Virus record (IMG/VR): IMGVR_UViG_3300001589_000015
Location: 5,533 to 52,264 of that record
Direction: 5' to 3' (one strand)
Length of the DNA stretch: 46,732 nucleotides
From: a virus
Under the pieces are notes generated by a model. It saw nothing but the letters and a program-made list of their open reading frames with translations, was not told where the DNA came from and did no database searches. Below, in pieces: positions 32,301 through 40,200 of this stretch (its first letter is position 1; the number at the start of each line of letters is the position of its first letter). The position numbers and the translations under genes were made by a program.

Positions 32301-34997
32301 TTAAAATTCAAAAAACTGTTGTAATGTTTCACTATCATGTATTCTTGATAAGTCAAATCCCATTGCTCCAATGACATTGGTCACCTTCTTATCCAATACT
32401 GCTTCTTCCATTGCTTCATCATCGAACGGCAACTCTTTGAACCACTTGGGTAAGTTGAGCTCGTCTGTTGGGTAAGCAACACTTGTATAACCCATTGGGT
32501 TACTTTTCATTCTGCATACAACTACTTTGGCACCATCAGTTACAGGCATGCTGTAGTTGTCGCTGTTTGCTTGTTTTAGATTATTCCAATTAATACTTGC
32601 TCTAACATGCCCAGGCACCATTGTGCTTTGGGTCTCTTTCTTTAAAGCATCTAGTTTATGTAGTCTATAGTTATCTGGCACCTTAGCCTGCTGTAGCACT
32701 CTTGCAGTATACATAGTCATATTGTTTGCCCTCTTAGGCATACCCTTCTTCCATGGGTCTAACATTCTAAATTCTTTCTTATATTCTCTAACACGTTCTA
32801 CAACTGTATCTTCTGGTACACCATTTAAGCAATCGATAAGTATTTCTTCTAAGAAGTCTTGTATGAACTCTGGTGTGTCTGATCTCTTAAGATCTAATCC
32901 CATTGCTTTCAGTTTACCACCTTCAGGTTGATAGCCTTCTATATCTAAACACATAATCGCATAACGTTTCTTAGTAATAAACACACCTGCTCTACCAACT
33001 ACTTCTCGTCCTGCTTTCATAACCTCACCGGAGCTCTTAGGAATGTTAAAGTTATCCTTTAAGAACTGTGGGAATGTATTACTAACTTGCTCAGAGACAT
33101 GATCATACAATTTAATTGCACTTTGCATATCTAACTCTTGCCCTTCTTCTAAGGCCGAAACTGCTGTAAAGTATACAGAGTCAGTATCACCATATACAAT
33201 AGTATCACCTGTATGGTCATACTTGCCTGTAAATAGTTTATTTGTTTGAGCACCCATGTGCTTAGTAATTGCTCTACCTGTTAATGTAGTCGACTGTCCT
33301 ATTCTATGATCAAAGAATCTACAGCCTGGATTAAGTATCGCACCATACAAACTGTTTAGGTTAATCTTTTTAACTAACTGCCTCTTATCCCAATATGATT
33401 GTTCTGCATCATCCTTTGCTTTCTTCTTCTTGCCTTGCATTACTTGACGTTCTGAATACCAACGTTCTAATAGTCCGGGCACTATGCCTTGAAAGTCTGT
33501 TTTAAATATTGTGCCATTAGCACTTATGTTCCAAGGTTGACCACTGTTGAATATTAAGTTATAAACATCACCGCCAGTAACATCTACTATAGTGCCATCA
33601 GCCATATCAAGTTTCATAACATGGTCAACGTCTTTAGCCATTACCATATCATATTCATTGCTACCAAACTTACCTAACCAAGCATCAGCAAATGACTTCT
33701 TCTCCAATGACATCTTGTTGTGTATTTCTTCATCAGTATAGTCTTGTCTTAGTTGTCCTACTACTGTTTCTGCTCCCATATTCAAAGCACGGAAGATACT
33801 AGGATATAGACTATTCAAGTCCATACTGCCTACCCACTCGTGCATACCTTTCTTAGGAAATGCTACATAGGCACCTGCCGCTGTATGTCCCCAAAGCGAA
33901 TCTGAATCTCTTGTTTTAGTTCTATCAGGCACAACCATGTCACGTCTGTGTGCTTCGTTAATGATTGCTTGTTCTGTTGTTGCCACAGCACCCATTGTTA
34001 CTGGAAGTAATACTGTATTATCATGTGCAATAGTATTAGCAAGATCAATAAACTGTAACTTAACATCCATCTTTGCTAACAGCATAACGTCTTGTATGTT
34101 GTATTCACAGAACTTTTCAAAGTCATAATTATAAAGCCTATCTAAACTTCCTTCATAAGCAACCTTCTTCTCACCTAACTCCATCTCACCGATGTAGTCT
34201 AATCTATAACTATGGCGTTCTTCATAGTTGTATTTTCTGTATAACTCCAAATAGTCTAAGTGGACTCTGCCTATAAGATCATAACTAGTTCTCTCTGAAC
34301 CCATTCTTTCATATACTCTCTTCTTAGGATACTTGTCCATTAAGCATAGTTTAGCAGTTTCTTTCTTACCTAATACTCTAATAATTCTATTATGTGTGTA
34401 AGGAATATCATAACCCTCTGAGTTCCATCCACTTAGTATGTCTGCATCATCAATAAGTCCTAAGAACAATTCAAGCATCTCTCCTTCATTACGACAAAGT
34501 TTTACCTCTGGCATATTCTTTGTCATTGATTCTGCTTGTTCCCAAGTAATACGTTTAGGCGGAACAGCCAAGCACACCATTGCATCCATCCAATCTAAGT
34601 AAACACCTATTGCTGTGATTGGCGTAAAAGGATCATCAGGTGAACTGTAGCCTCTTTCAGGATCGAAGTCTACCTCGATATCAAAAAAGCATGTATGTAG
34701 TTTTGGGGGTTCAGCACCATTGTAGTGCTTTGCTATTGTTTTGTTGATTGGCCTAACATCACTTTCACAAAGGCCGGAACCTTTGTTCATAGCAACATTC
34801 TTTCTAAAGTCTTTTAGGCTTCTGCATCTAATCTCAGACACAGGTTCACCGTATATGTTTTTATGCTTGCCTCTGGGATCTGAATAAAAGAAATTGTATT
34901 CAGGTTGTAGTTCTTGTATTATTCGCTTTCCTTCAACACGTTCTACAACAAAGACTTTATCTTTATTCGTGTCATGAAATGCATCCACGTAACTCAT
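32301..34997 (-). CDS. gp43: Family B DNA polymerase (T4 gp43 type)
   Basis: 898 residues, exactly the size of T4 gp43. Exonuclease motifs: 'FFDIEVD' (Asp106, Glu108), 'SGWNSEGYDIPY' (Exo II) and 'YNIQDVMLL' (Exo III). Polymerase motifs: A 'MDLNSLYPSI' (about 390), B 'KKINLNSLYGAI' (about 545) and C 'YGDTDSVYF' (about 600). The C-terminus 'SETLQQFFEF' is a PIP-like clamp-binding tail that would dock on the clamp encoded next to it. GGAG precedes the ATG. It replicates the phage genome with proofreading; RNase H and clamp are in the same window. Confidence 0.97.
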   Translation of the reverse strand: MSYVDAFHDTNKDKVFVVERVEGKRIIQELQPEYNFFYSDPRGKHKNIYGEPVSEIRCRSLKDFRKNVAMNKGSGLCESDVRPINKTIAKHYNGAEPPKLHTCFFDIEVDFDPERGYSSPDDPFTPITAIGVYLDWMDAMVCLAVPPKRITWEQAESMTKNMPEVKLCRNEGEMLELFLGLIDDADILSGWNSEGYDIPYTHNRIIRVLGKKETAKLCLMDKYPKKRVYERMGSERTSYDLIGRVHLDYLELYRKYNYEERHSYRLDYIGEMELGEKKVAYEGSLDRLYNYDFEKFCEYNIQDVMLLAKMDVKLQFIDLANTIAHDNTVLLPVTMGAVATTEQAIINEAHRRDMVVPDRTKTRDSDSLWGHTAAGAYVAFPKKGMHEWVGSMDLNSLYPSIFRALNMGAETVVGQLRQDYTDEEIHNKMSLEKKSFADAWLGKFGSNEYDMVMAKDVDHVMKLDMADGTIVDVTGGDVYNLIFNSGQPWNISANGTIFKTDFQGIVPGLLERWYSERQVMQGKKKKAKDDAEQSYWDKRQLVKKINLNSLYGAILNPGCRFFDHRIGQSTTLTGRAITKHMGAQTNKLFTGKYDHTGDTIVYGDTDSVYFTAVSALEEGQELDMQSAIKLYDHVSEQVSNTFPQFLKDNFNIPKSSGEVMKAGREVVGRAGVFITKKRYAIMCLDIEGYQPEGGKLKAMGLDLKRSDTPEFIQDFLEEILIDCLNGVPEDTVVERVREYKKEFRMLDPWKKGMPKRANNMTMYTARVLQQAKVPDNYRLHKLDALKKETQSTMVPGHVRASINWNNLKQANSDNYSMPVTDGAKVVVCRMKSNPMGYTSVAYPTDELNLPKWFKELPFDDEAMEEAVLDKKVTNVIGAMGFDLSRIHDSETLQQFFEF

Positions 34998-35040
34998 CTA
35001 TATTCTCCAAGCAACACTTAAGGCTGTCGCAATACCAAAT

Positions 35041-35070
35041 TAAAAATAAAAATAATAGTTATACTATTAT
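35041..35070 (-). terminator. AT-rich terminator-like hairpin
   Basis: Minus strand: 8-bp stem ATAATAGT/ACTATTAT, 3-nt loop, then ATTTTTATTTTT-like run. It overlaps the stop of the DsbA-like gene. The stem has low G+C, so it may be weak. Confidence 0.4.
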
Positions 35071-35330
35071 AGTGTTTTGCCTACTGATTCCAAAATAGTT
35101 TCAAGTTCATCAAACTTATCATACTCTTCTTGAAACTTGGCTTTGTGAGCGACTTTAATTGCTTTGTTAAGAATTGAAGGCTTCAATTCCATTTCTTCTG
35201 CTATCGCTTTAACTGTTTCACGAAGTCCAACTGTAAGTGCTTCTACTTCATAAAGGACTTGATCGCCTTCTTGAATTAGTTTTTTTAAACGGTTGATTTC
35301 TTCTTGATTGAATGTTCTATTAAATGCCAT
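35067..35330 (-). CDS. dsbA: DsbA-like double-stranded DNA-binding protein
   Basis: 87 residues (T4 DsbA is 89). An N-terminal helix pair ('NQEEINRLKKLIQEGDQVLYE'), then 'VGLRETVKAIAEEMELKPSILNKAIKVAHKAKF', the helix-turn-helix-like block of this family, then an acidic tail 'YDKFDELETILES'. In T4, DsbA binds double-stranded DNA and enhances late transcription. A late promoter box lies about 25 nt upstream of the start. Similarity is judged by eye and is moderate. Confidence 0.65.
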   Translation of the reverse strand: MAFNRTFNQEEINRLKKLIQEGDQVLYEVEALTVGLRETVKAIAEEMELKPSILNKAIKVAHKAKFQEEYDKFDELETILESVGKTL

Positions 35331-35332
35331 GT

Positions 35333-35542
35333 TTATGTCTCTGTGTTAAAGTTAATATTTATCTGTAGTGGGTTAATATTAACATCAATATCGGTTTTGT
35401 CAACCTCTATTTGGAATGTTGATTTGAATCCGGGGAATTGCATAAATGAGATTTCATTTAATACGTCTCTGTCTTTTACTTCTTTACCTTGCTCATCATA
35501 TGCTACAAACTGATCACCTGTGAAATGAACAGTTACTATCAT
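35333..35542 (-). CDS. Small hypothetical protein
   Basis: 69 residues, nearly all beta-type ('MIVTVHFTGDQFVAYDE', then 'STFQIEVDKTDIDVNINPLQININFN'). It overlaps the next gene by 4 nt and ends 2 nt before the DsbA-like gene. No motif recognised. A late box for the DsbA-like gene lies in its 3' end. Confidence 0.5.
   Translation of the reverse strand: MIVTVHFTGDQFVAYDEQGKEVKDRDVLNEISFMQFPGFKSTFQIEVDKTDIDVNINPLQININFNTET
35356..35363 (-). promoter_or_regulatory. T4-type late promoter box
   Basis: GATAAATA on the minus strand, 25 nt before the DsbA-like start codon and inside the end of the 69-residue gene. Confidence 0.5.
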
Positions 35543-35847
35543 ACTTCAATAGATGCTTCAAATGTGAACTGTGTCTCAGGAAACAAATCTGAAAGTTCTT
35601 CTGATATTTCATCACCTTCGTCGGTATCAATATCATCTTCTAGTACAATTTCGTGTATAAACAGTTCACCTTCATCGTCCATATCGTTGTATATCATTAC
35701 ATCAATACTAACTTTGTCGCCGTCACTGCTTATGCCTGTTACTAGTTTTGTAGGTATAATACTTTGCACAACATCAAAGTATTCAATTACATCTGAATCC
35801 TGTAGTTGCTCTCTTGTATTAAATCTTACAAAGTGTTTAGTAAACAT
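35539..35847 (-). CDS. Acidic hypothetical protein
   Basis: 102 residues, very acidic ('EDDIDTDEGDEISEELSDL') with a beta-rich start ('HFVRFNTREQLQDSDVIEYF') and beta end ('TQFTFEASIEV'). The acid patch suggests a DNA mimic or a partner for a basic protein, which is speculation. It overlaps the next gene by 4 nt. Confidence 0.5.
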   Translation of the reverse strand: MFTKHFVRFNTREQLQDSDVIEYFDVVQSIIPTKLVTGISSDGDKVSIDVMIYNDMDDEGELFIHEIVLEDDIDTDEGDEISEELSDLFPETQFTFEASIEV

Positions 35848-35852
35848 TATAA

Positions 35853-36173
35853 TTACTTACCTTTACTGTATGCTTGTGATCCAAAGAACGCGGCAACAAT
35901 ACCTGCTACTGCTACAAAATATGTAGCGGCCATATCACCTAGGATCTTACTTGCTGAATCCAATCCAGCCAATGTTGCTATCACTACTGCAAATGGATAT
36001 AACAATAATCCACCTAGTGCAAACCATGTCATAGTTCTTTGTGCATCTCGCATAGCATCTGCATCTTCTAGTTCCTTACGTTTAAACTCAAGATACATTT
36101 GTTCTTCTGCTTTACTTACTTTGCCATCACCATTGCTGTCTGCCGGGTGAAATGCTTTTTTCTCTTCTTCCAT
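35853..36173 (-). CDS. EF-hand membrane protein
   Basis: 106 residues. An EF-hand-like calcium loop 'DSNGDGKVSKAE' (about residues 12-23) is followed by a charged helix and then two transmembrane segments ('WFALGGLLLYPFAVVIATLAG' and 'YFVAVAGIVAAFFG', the second near the end). I associate very similar small proteins with marine phages. The layout (soluble start, two membrane helices, short basic end 'SQAYSKGK') could suit a holin-like or membrane-anchoring role; not proven. AAGGAG precedes the ATG, and a late box lies about 30 nt upstream. Confidence 0.7.
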   Translation of the reverse strand: MEEEKKAFHPADSNGDGKVSKAEEQMYLEFKRKELEDADAMRDAQRTMTWFALGGLLLYPFAVVIATLAGLDSASKILGDMAATYFVAVAGIVAAFFGSQAYSKGK

Positions 36174-36202
36174 TGTATAACTCCTTCTACCTGTTATACA
36201 TG

Positions 36203-36210
36203 TATTTATC
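36203..36210 (-). promoter_or_regulatory. T4-type late promoter box
   Basis: GATAAATA on the minus strand directly after a terminator T-run, giving a clean restart upstream of the EF-hand gene. Confidence 0.55.
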
Positions 36211-36212
36211 AG

Positions 36213-36235
36213 AAAAAACCCCTCGTGATGAGGGG
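36213..36235 (-). terminator. Rho-independent terminator
   Basis: Minus strand: CCCCTC/GAGGGG stem, 5-nt loop, then six T. It ends the operon of 36311-37341. The remaining 75 bases up to 36310 hold no gene or tRNA that I can support. Confidence 0.85.
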
Positions 36236-36310
36236 CTCTATCTAGGGTCGCATAACCGCGTGTTCAGTCACTCATGCTATGCTTCTCTACTCTTAAAACG
36301 GCGTTCTCGA

Positions 36311-36988
36311 TCACTTACTGTTTTCAGTGTCGCCGTCAACTGATTCGAATTTAATTCTATTGATCATTGTTTCATTAAAGCCAGTCCATTTACTTACTGA
36401 ATGACCTTTAACAAAACCTACAAGTGTTACTGTCTTACCTGCATGTACTTTAATTTCTTTAGCATCATTTAAAAAGAACTTAACGATATGCTTACCCTCG
36501 ACACTAGCAGTAACCAAGTTACTCATTGTCTTAGGAATGTATCTAACATATTCTATGGTTGCATCCTTAAATGTATTACGTTCACTTAACTTACCTACAA
36601 ACTGTGATGTCTGTCCTAGTTCTCTTTCCCTATCTTCCCAACCATCTGATTCCATCTTGTTTAGATATACTTTAGGTAAACTAGCGGCAATACCAATCTT
36701 ATCTTTACCTGCTGAACCAGTAGTAACAAACTTAAGAACATTAAGTTCAAAGTCTGTAAGATTTCTTTCCATAGCCTTAATGCCTAAACCTTTTAAGTAA
36801 TCAACAATCTCATCAGCCATCTCATAGTCTTGGTCTTCTACTTTAAGATCATGCCCTTGAAAGAAATGCTTGTATAGTAATGCACTATTAGATTCCTTCT
36901 TGCTATCATCATACTTCTTAACGAAGCCATCATTGATTCTGTGTGCGGCATTGCTGGCCGCTAAAATTAGTCTTACTGGAAATTCCAT
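36311..36988 (-). CDS. Hypothetical protein
   Basis: 225 residues. Two-part layout: a helical N-terminal half ('FPVRLILAASNAAHRINDGFVKKYDD' split by a loop, and 'LTDFELNVLKFVTTGSAGKDKIGIAAS') and a beta-rich C-terminal half ('SVEGKHIVKFFLND', 'VHAGKTVTLVGFVKGHSVS'), the second resembling a small OB or Tudor-like barrel. A nucleic-acid role is possible but unproven. It is coupled to the upstream 117-residue gene (shared base). I do not recognise it. Confidence 0.65.
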   Translation of the reverse strand: MEFPVRLILAASNAAHRINDGFVKKYDDSKKESNSALLYKHFFQGHDLKVEDQDYEMADEIVDYLKGLGIKAMERNLTDFELNVLKFVTTGSAGKDKIGIAASLPKVYLNKMESDGWEDRERELGQTSQFVGKLSERNTFKDATIEYVRYIPKTMSNLVTASVEGKHIVKFFLNDAKEIKVHAGKTVTLVGFVKGHSVSKWTGFNETMINRIKFESVDGDTENSK

Positions 36989-37341
36989 TATACTGTCTCC
37001 TTCTTTGCTTTAAAGTTTGCCATTGCTTCTTTAATCATTGTACGATACTCTCCCATTAAACTCCAAGCATTGTAATCGCCTGTTGCTTGAATGTCAAATC
37101 CGTAACCTGACTTAGTTGGTCTGCCTACTCTAAACTCTTCAGTAACAAGACCAAATACAATTTTGTAATACTTAGGACCGTCAATGTAGTTACCTCTCTT
37201 GTCACCACTAATCCAAAAAGCATCGTTACTATTACGAACTGGAGTAAGTTTAACTCCTGTGCAATGTTTAATAAACTTTTGAAGTTGCTCAGTGCTTTGA
37301 TAGTCTGAGGCTAATACAGTTGTGTTTCTTTCCTTTATCAT
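36988..37341 (-). CDS. Hypothetical protein
   Basis: 117 residues. Mixed alpha/beta: a helical start ('STEQLQKFIKHCTGVKL'), 'YKIVFGLVTEEFRVGRPTKSGYGFDI' in the middle and an amphipathic C-terminal helix ('TMIKEAMANFKAKKE'). First gene after the strong early promoter at 37377-37404. Not recognised. Confidence 0.6.
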   Translation of the reverse strand: MIKERNTTVLASDYQSTEQLQKFIKHCTGVKLTPVRNSNDAFWISGDKRGNYIDGPKYYKIVFGLVTEEFRVGRPTKSGYGFDIQATGDYNAWSLMGEYRTMIKEAMANFKAKKETV

Positions 37342-37376
37342 AAATTATCTACCTAATTAATTTAACTTATACAATA

Positions 37377-37404
37377 AGTATAGCATCAAACCTTTTATTG
37401 TCAA
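37377..37404 (-). promoter_or_regulatory. Sigma70-type early promoter
   Basis: Minus strand: TTGACA, 16-nt spacer ending TGC, TATACT; GGTTGACA family. It lies 8 nt beyond a terminator and drives 37341. Confidence 0.85.
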
Positions 37405-37411
37405 CCACTTT

Positions 37412-37440
37412 AAAAGCGAAACCCCCTAAGAACTAGGGGG
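37412..37440 (-). terminator. Rho-independent terminator
   Basis: Minus strand: 7-bp stem CCCCCTA/TAGGGGG with a 5-nt loop, then TTTCGCTTTT. It ends the transcript of the AAA ATPase gene. Confidence 0.7.
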
Positions 37441-37447
37441 TCTCTAA

Positions 37448-37535
37448 AGTGTTCAATGTGGGAGGATATTGAACACTAGGGGGGAACCCATACTAATATT
37501 TAGTATGAGTCCAAACGTGGATCACTTAAAAGTGA
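37448..37535 (-). ncRNA. Hairpin array with C-rich loop, candidate small RNA or structured 3' end
   Basis: Three hairpins in 88 bases on the minus strand: TCACTT/AAGTGA overlapping the ATPase stop (37522-37535), CATACTA/TAGTATG (37489-37507) and a perfect 10-bp stem AGTGTTCAAT/ATTGAACACT (37448-37477) whose 10-nt loop reads ATCCTCCCAC. C-rich flanks (TTCCCCCCTAG) follow the second. They end at the terminator at 37412-37440. CCUCC is complementary to Shine-Dalgarno sites, as in several alphaproteobacterial sRNAs. No promoter of its own was seen, so processing from the ATPase message would be needed. Confidence 0.4.
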
Positions 37536-38553
37536 CCCTCGTCATACAAGTGCTCTCAGCCAACTCTTTCCAAGTCTTGGGACTCATTTGAGCCAAGTCA
37601 GCAATCTTAAGCACCATTCTAAGACTTATTTCTCTAAGCCTTGCACTCTTTAAAATCATAAAGTCTATGATCTCTTTGTTTAGTTCTTCTGAGAACTTGT
37701 ATGAAGTAAGCATACCATCTCTAACTATTTGATTAATTCTTAAGAACTTATCAGCAGTAGTATCTAAACCTAAGTCAATGTAATGACATCTAGACATAAG
37801 TGCCGCTAAGTGATCTTGTATCTTCTTAGAACGAACGTTTTCAAAGTTCACGTTAGTAATAAAGATAACACCACCTGCGAACTCAAACCTATCAGGTATA
37901 CCTTCTCTACGAAGTGCATTGGACTCTGCTTTCCAAGATATGTATCTCTTCTTGCCTGAGTCTAAAACTGCTTTCAACATGTTCAAACATACTTCATCAA
38001 ACAAAATACTATCACAGTCATCAAACACAAGGATATCACCTTTTGCTGAGTTGTTGTATAGTGTCTGGTAAAGACCAATTGGAGTCATGCTACCTTTAAC
38101 TACTTCAGTTCTAGGTGGCTTGCCTGATAGTTTTGCCATTGCATCGTATTCATCAAGAATACTTTCAACACCAAATGACTTACCAACTCCTGGAGGGCCA
38201 CTTACTATAAGACCTCTAACAACACCGTTTGCTACAGCATCTGTCATTTGATCTAAGATATCAAATCTACCTTTGATCCTATCCATAGCCTCTTTAGTAG
38301 TTTCTTTCTTTGCTACTGCTTTCTCAACTGGCATTAAAGCCTCATAGTCTTCTTTAGTTGAAGGAACAACATCTAATGGGGACTTAACTAGTACCCTAAT
38401 CTTACTTGCATCTTCACCCATCAAAGCAGAACCATCAACTGTTACAAATGGTCCTTTCTTACCAAATGTAAGTGGCTTCACTACTGGAAAAATCGCATCT
38501 TTAATAGGTGCATTGCGATAGGTACCTTTTTTTATTTTAACAAAGTTTTTCAT
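37522..38553 (-). CDS. AAA ATPase
   Basis: 343 residues from the ATG preceded by GGGAGG at 7 nt. Walker A 'VSGPPGVGKSFG' (about 114-125), Walker B 'ILVFDDCDSILFDE' (about 168-181) and sensor 1 'GVIFITNVNF' (about 218-227) form a complete AAA core; 'ALMSRCHYIDLGL' carries the arginine-finger region. The first 90 residues are a separate adaptor-like domain. It is not a known T4 replication helicase by these motifs; a DNA- or protein-remodelling role is likely. Driven by the early promoter at 38594-38621 and followed by the hairpin array. Confidence 0.8.
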   Translation of the reverse strand: MKNFVKIKKGTYRNAPIKDAIFPVVKPLTFGKKGPFVTVDGSALMGEDASKIRVLVKSPLDVVPSTKEDYEALMPVEKAVAKKETTKEAMDRIKGRFDILDQMTDAVANGVVRGLIVSGPPGVGKSFGVESILDEYDAMAKLSGKPPRTEVVKGSMTPIGLYQTLYNNSAKGDILVFDDCDSILFDEVCLNMLKAVLDSGKKRYISWKAESNALRREGIPDRFEFAGGVIFITNVNFENVRSKKIQDHLAALMSRCHYIDLGLDTTADKFLRINQIVRDGMLTSYKFSEELNKEIIDFMILKSARLREISLRMVLKIADLAQMSPKTWKELAESTCMTRVTFK

Positions 38554-38593
38554 GTAATTGCCTCCCAGCACTTTATTTTTAAACTATACATAT

Positions 38594-38621
38594 AGTATAA
38601 CGTCTTTTTCAGTATTGTCAA
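38594..38621 (-). promoter_or_regulatory. Sigma70-type early promoter
   Basis: Minus strand: TTGACA, 16-nt spacer, TATACT; CGGTTGACA block, with CGT in place of the usual TGC before the -10. It overlaps the stop of the HAD gene. Confidence 0.8.
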
Positions 38622-39220
38622 CCGGTATTAACTACTAAATTGTAAATTTCTTCCCAATTTACCACAACATTTGCTTGGCCTGTGTAGTCCATGTTGTGTC
38701 CATGCTCCATTAAGATACCATTAAGTCCAAAGTCTATACCTAGATCAACATTCTCTGGTTTGTCCTCAATCCAGTATGCTCCTGGGTATTGTTCACTATA
38801 TGGTTTTAGCACGTCATCTTTGTCAGCACCTGTGTCTAAGCATATTACATCTAAGAAGCAGTTGTCTCCAAACATCTTTTTGAGATTCTTTTCTCTAAGT
38901 TTCTGAGAATAAGGATTAAGACTTAGGCTTGTGATTGCTATAAACTGATACTGATGTTGCTCATGTAACTTCTTAATAAAGTATTGAGCATCTCTGAGTG
39001 GAGGAAGGAATCCTATTGCCGCACTCTCATTAAATGTTTTAATAACAATATCGCCTGATGCGTCTGTTGGTAAGTTATACTTCTGTCTTACTGAGTAATA
39101 CTTATTGTGTCCTTCAACTGGTTGGTGCCCTTGGAACTCCATATACTCACCAAATGCATATTCCCAATTTAGAACAACACCGTCTATGTCTGTTAAAATA
39201 ATCTTTGATTTGTCTGTCAT
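38618..39220 (-). CDS. HAD-superfamily phosphatase-like protein
   Basis: 200 residues. Motif I 'ILTDIDGVVLNW' (Asp11, Asp13), motif II 'FIAITSLS' with the Thr/Ser (about 95-102) and motif III/IV 'AYWIEDKPENV' (about 149-159) form a full HAD active site. It resembles the 5'-nucleotidase or PseT-phosphatase size class, but no kinase domain is attached. It may remove phosphate from nucleotides or sugars. It has its own promoter (39248-39276). No Shine-Dalgarno of strength was seen before the ATG. Confidence 0.75.
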   Translation of the reverse strand: MTDKSKIILTDIDGVVLNWEYAFGEYMEFQGHQPVEGHNKYYSVRQKYNLPTDASGDIVIKTFNESAAIGFLPPLRDAQYFIKKLHEQHQYQFIAITSLSLNPYSQKLREKNLKKMFGDNCFLDVICLDTGADKDDVLKPYSEQYPGAYWIEDKPENVDLGIDFGLNGILMEHGHNMDYTGQANVVVNWEEIYNLVVNTG

Positions 39221-39247
39221 ACTTATACCTTTTTATTACTATAAGTA

Positions 39248-39276
39248 ATTATACCTTCTTCTGCGATGTATGTCAA
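39248..39276 (-). promoter_or_regulatory. Sigma70-type promoter
   Basis: Minus strand: GGTTGACA, 17-nt spacer, TATAAT. It drives the HAD gene and lies next to a divergent late box. Confidence 0.8.
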
Positions 39277-39284
39277 CCTAAAAG

Positions 39285-39292
39285 AATAAATA
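39285..39292 (+). promoter_or_regulatory. Late-type promoter box, 5 nt before ATG
   Basis: AATAAATA on the plus strand, ending 5 nt before the ATG at 39298, with no ribosome site in between; same geometry as 6036 and 17676. Confidence 0.5.
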
Positions 39293-39297
39293 CTTGT

Positions 39298-39870
39298 ATG
39301 GCACAATCATATAACTTATTCCCTGATGTTTGCATTGAGGGAGAGATACCAATAGAGCGATCAGTTGGAACTAGTATTAGAAAAGGTATACTAGAAGCAA
39401 AGGATTCAGGCAGTTGTTTAGACACTAACTTTGGTTGGATGACTAATAAAGACATGCCCCAAGTAGATGTAGTAAAGAACTTACAAATGGTAATAGGCAA
39501 TATCTTTGTAGATGAAATTCGTAGAGCAATACCTAACACAAAGAAAGCACAGATACAATTAACTGAGCCTAATCTATTTGCTATCAATCCAGGACACATT
39601 TATCCTGTACATGTAGATAGAACAAAATGGTATACATGCATAATGTGGTTACAGACAACTAACAAAGGATCTATGTGCTATCAAGAGAACTTTGGATTAC
39701 GACTCCACTCTTCACCTATAAAAATACAAAGTGCGACTAATTACATTAAGCCAAAGGTTTGGAAGTATGCATGTTTTCCTTCTCATATCCCATGGGGTAT
39801 GACACCAAACAATAGTGCTGTAGAAACAATTTGCCTGCATATGAATTGCATGGCTATACCAAAGGATTAA
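39298..39870 (+). CDS. 2-oxoglutarate/Fe(II) oxygenase-like protein (beta-hydroxylase type)
   Basis: 190 residues from the ATG just after the late box (a longer frame upstream is not needed). '[14 protein letters not shown]' (His105, Asp107) and 'FPSHIPWGM' (His163) give the HxD...H iron triad, and 'TCIMWLQT' is the strand after the first ligands. This fits the aspartyl/asparaginyl or DUF6445-like oxygenase group more than the P4H pair at 15627-16713. It may hydroxylate a tail or host protein, as it is next to tail-fibre genes. Substrate unknown. Confidence 0.7.
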   Translation: MAQSYNLFPDVCIEGEIPIERSVGTSIRKGILEAKDSGSCLDTNFGWMTNKDMPQVDVVKNLQMVIGNIFVDEIRRAIPNTKKAQIQLTEPNLFAINPGHIYPVHVDRTKWYTCIMWLQTTNKGSMCYQENFGLRLHSSPIKIQSATNYIKPKVWKYACFPSHIPWGMTPNNSAVETICLHMNCMAIPKD

Positions 39871-39871
39871 G

Positions 39872-40195
39872 ATGACCTATGTTGTAATGAGTGCCTGTGT
39901 TGGTTGCAAGGATACAAAATGTGTAGGTGTTTGTCCAGTAGACTGTTTCTATGAAGGTCCTGAGATGTTAGCAATAAACCCAGATGAATGTATTGATTGT
40001 GGCTTATGTGAACCAGAGTGTCCAGTAGAAGCAATACTACATGAAGATGAAGTTCCAGAAGCAGAGTTCCCATTTATAGAAATCAATGCTCAGGCAAGTG
40101 AAGTATGGCCTAACATAGATGAACCTAAAGAACCACTAGCACACAAATCCCCTTACTCTACCCTAGAAGCAATCGCTGTAATTCAAATAGATTAG
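39872..40195 (+). CDS. fdxA: Seven-iron ferredoxin (FdxA type)
   Basis: 107 residues, the normal length of FdxA. Nine Cys occur in the family positions: Cys9, 17 and 50 for the 3Fe-4S cluster, Cys21, 40, 43 and 46 for the 4Fe-4S cluster, plus Cys12 and Cys25 that are free in the Azotobacter protein. '[18 protein letters not shown]' and '[16 protein letters not shown]' are nearly identical to bacterial sequence, suggesting recent uptake from a host. Ferredoxins in phages are usually plant-type; this bacterial type is uncommon. It could supply electrons to the radical-SAM QueE or to host enzymes. Follows the oxygenase by one base; a terminator follows. Confidence 0.93.
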   Translation: MTYVVMSACVGCKDTKCVGVCPVDCFYEGPEMLAINPDECIDCGLCEPECPVEAILHEDEVPEAEFPFIEINAQASEVWPNIDEPKEPLAHKSPYSTLEAIAVIQID

Positions 40196-40200
40196 ATCAA

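Noticed and set aside
36236-36310. Possible tRNA in the G+C-richer gap
   Set aside because: No TTCGA loop and no pairing acceptor stem on either strand.
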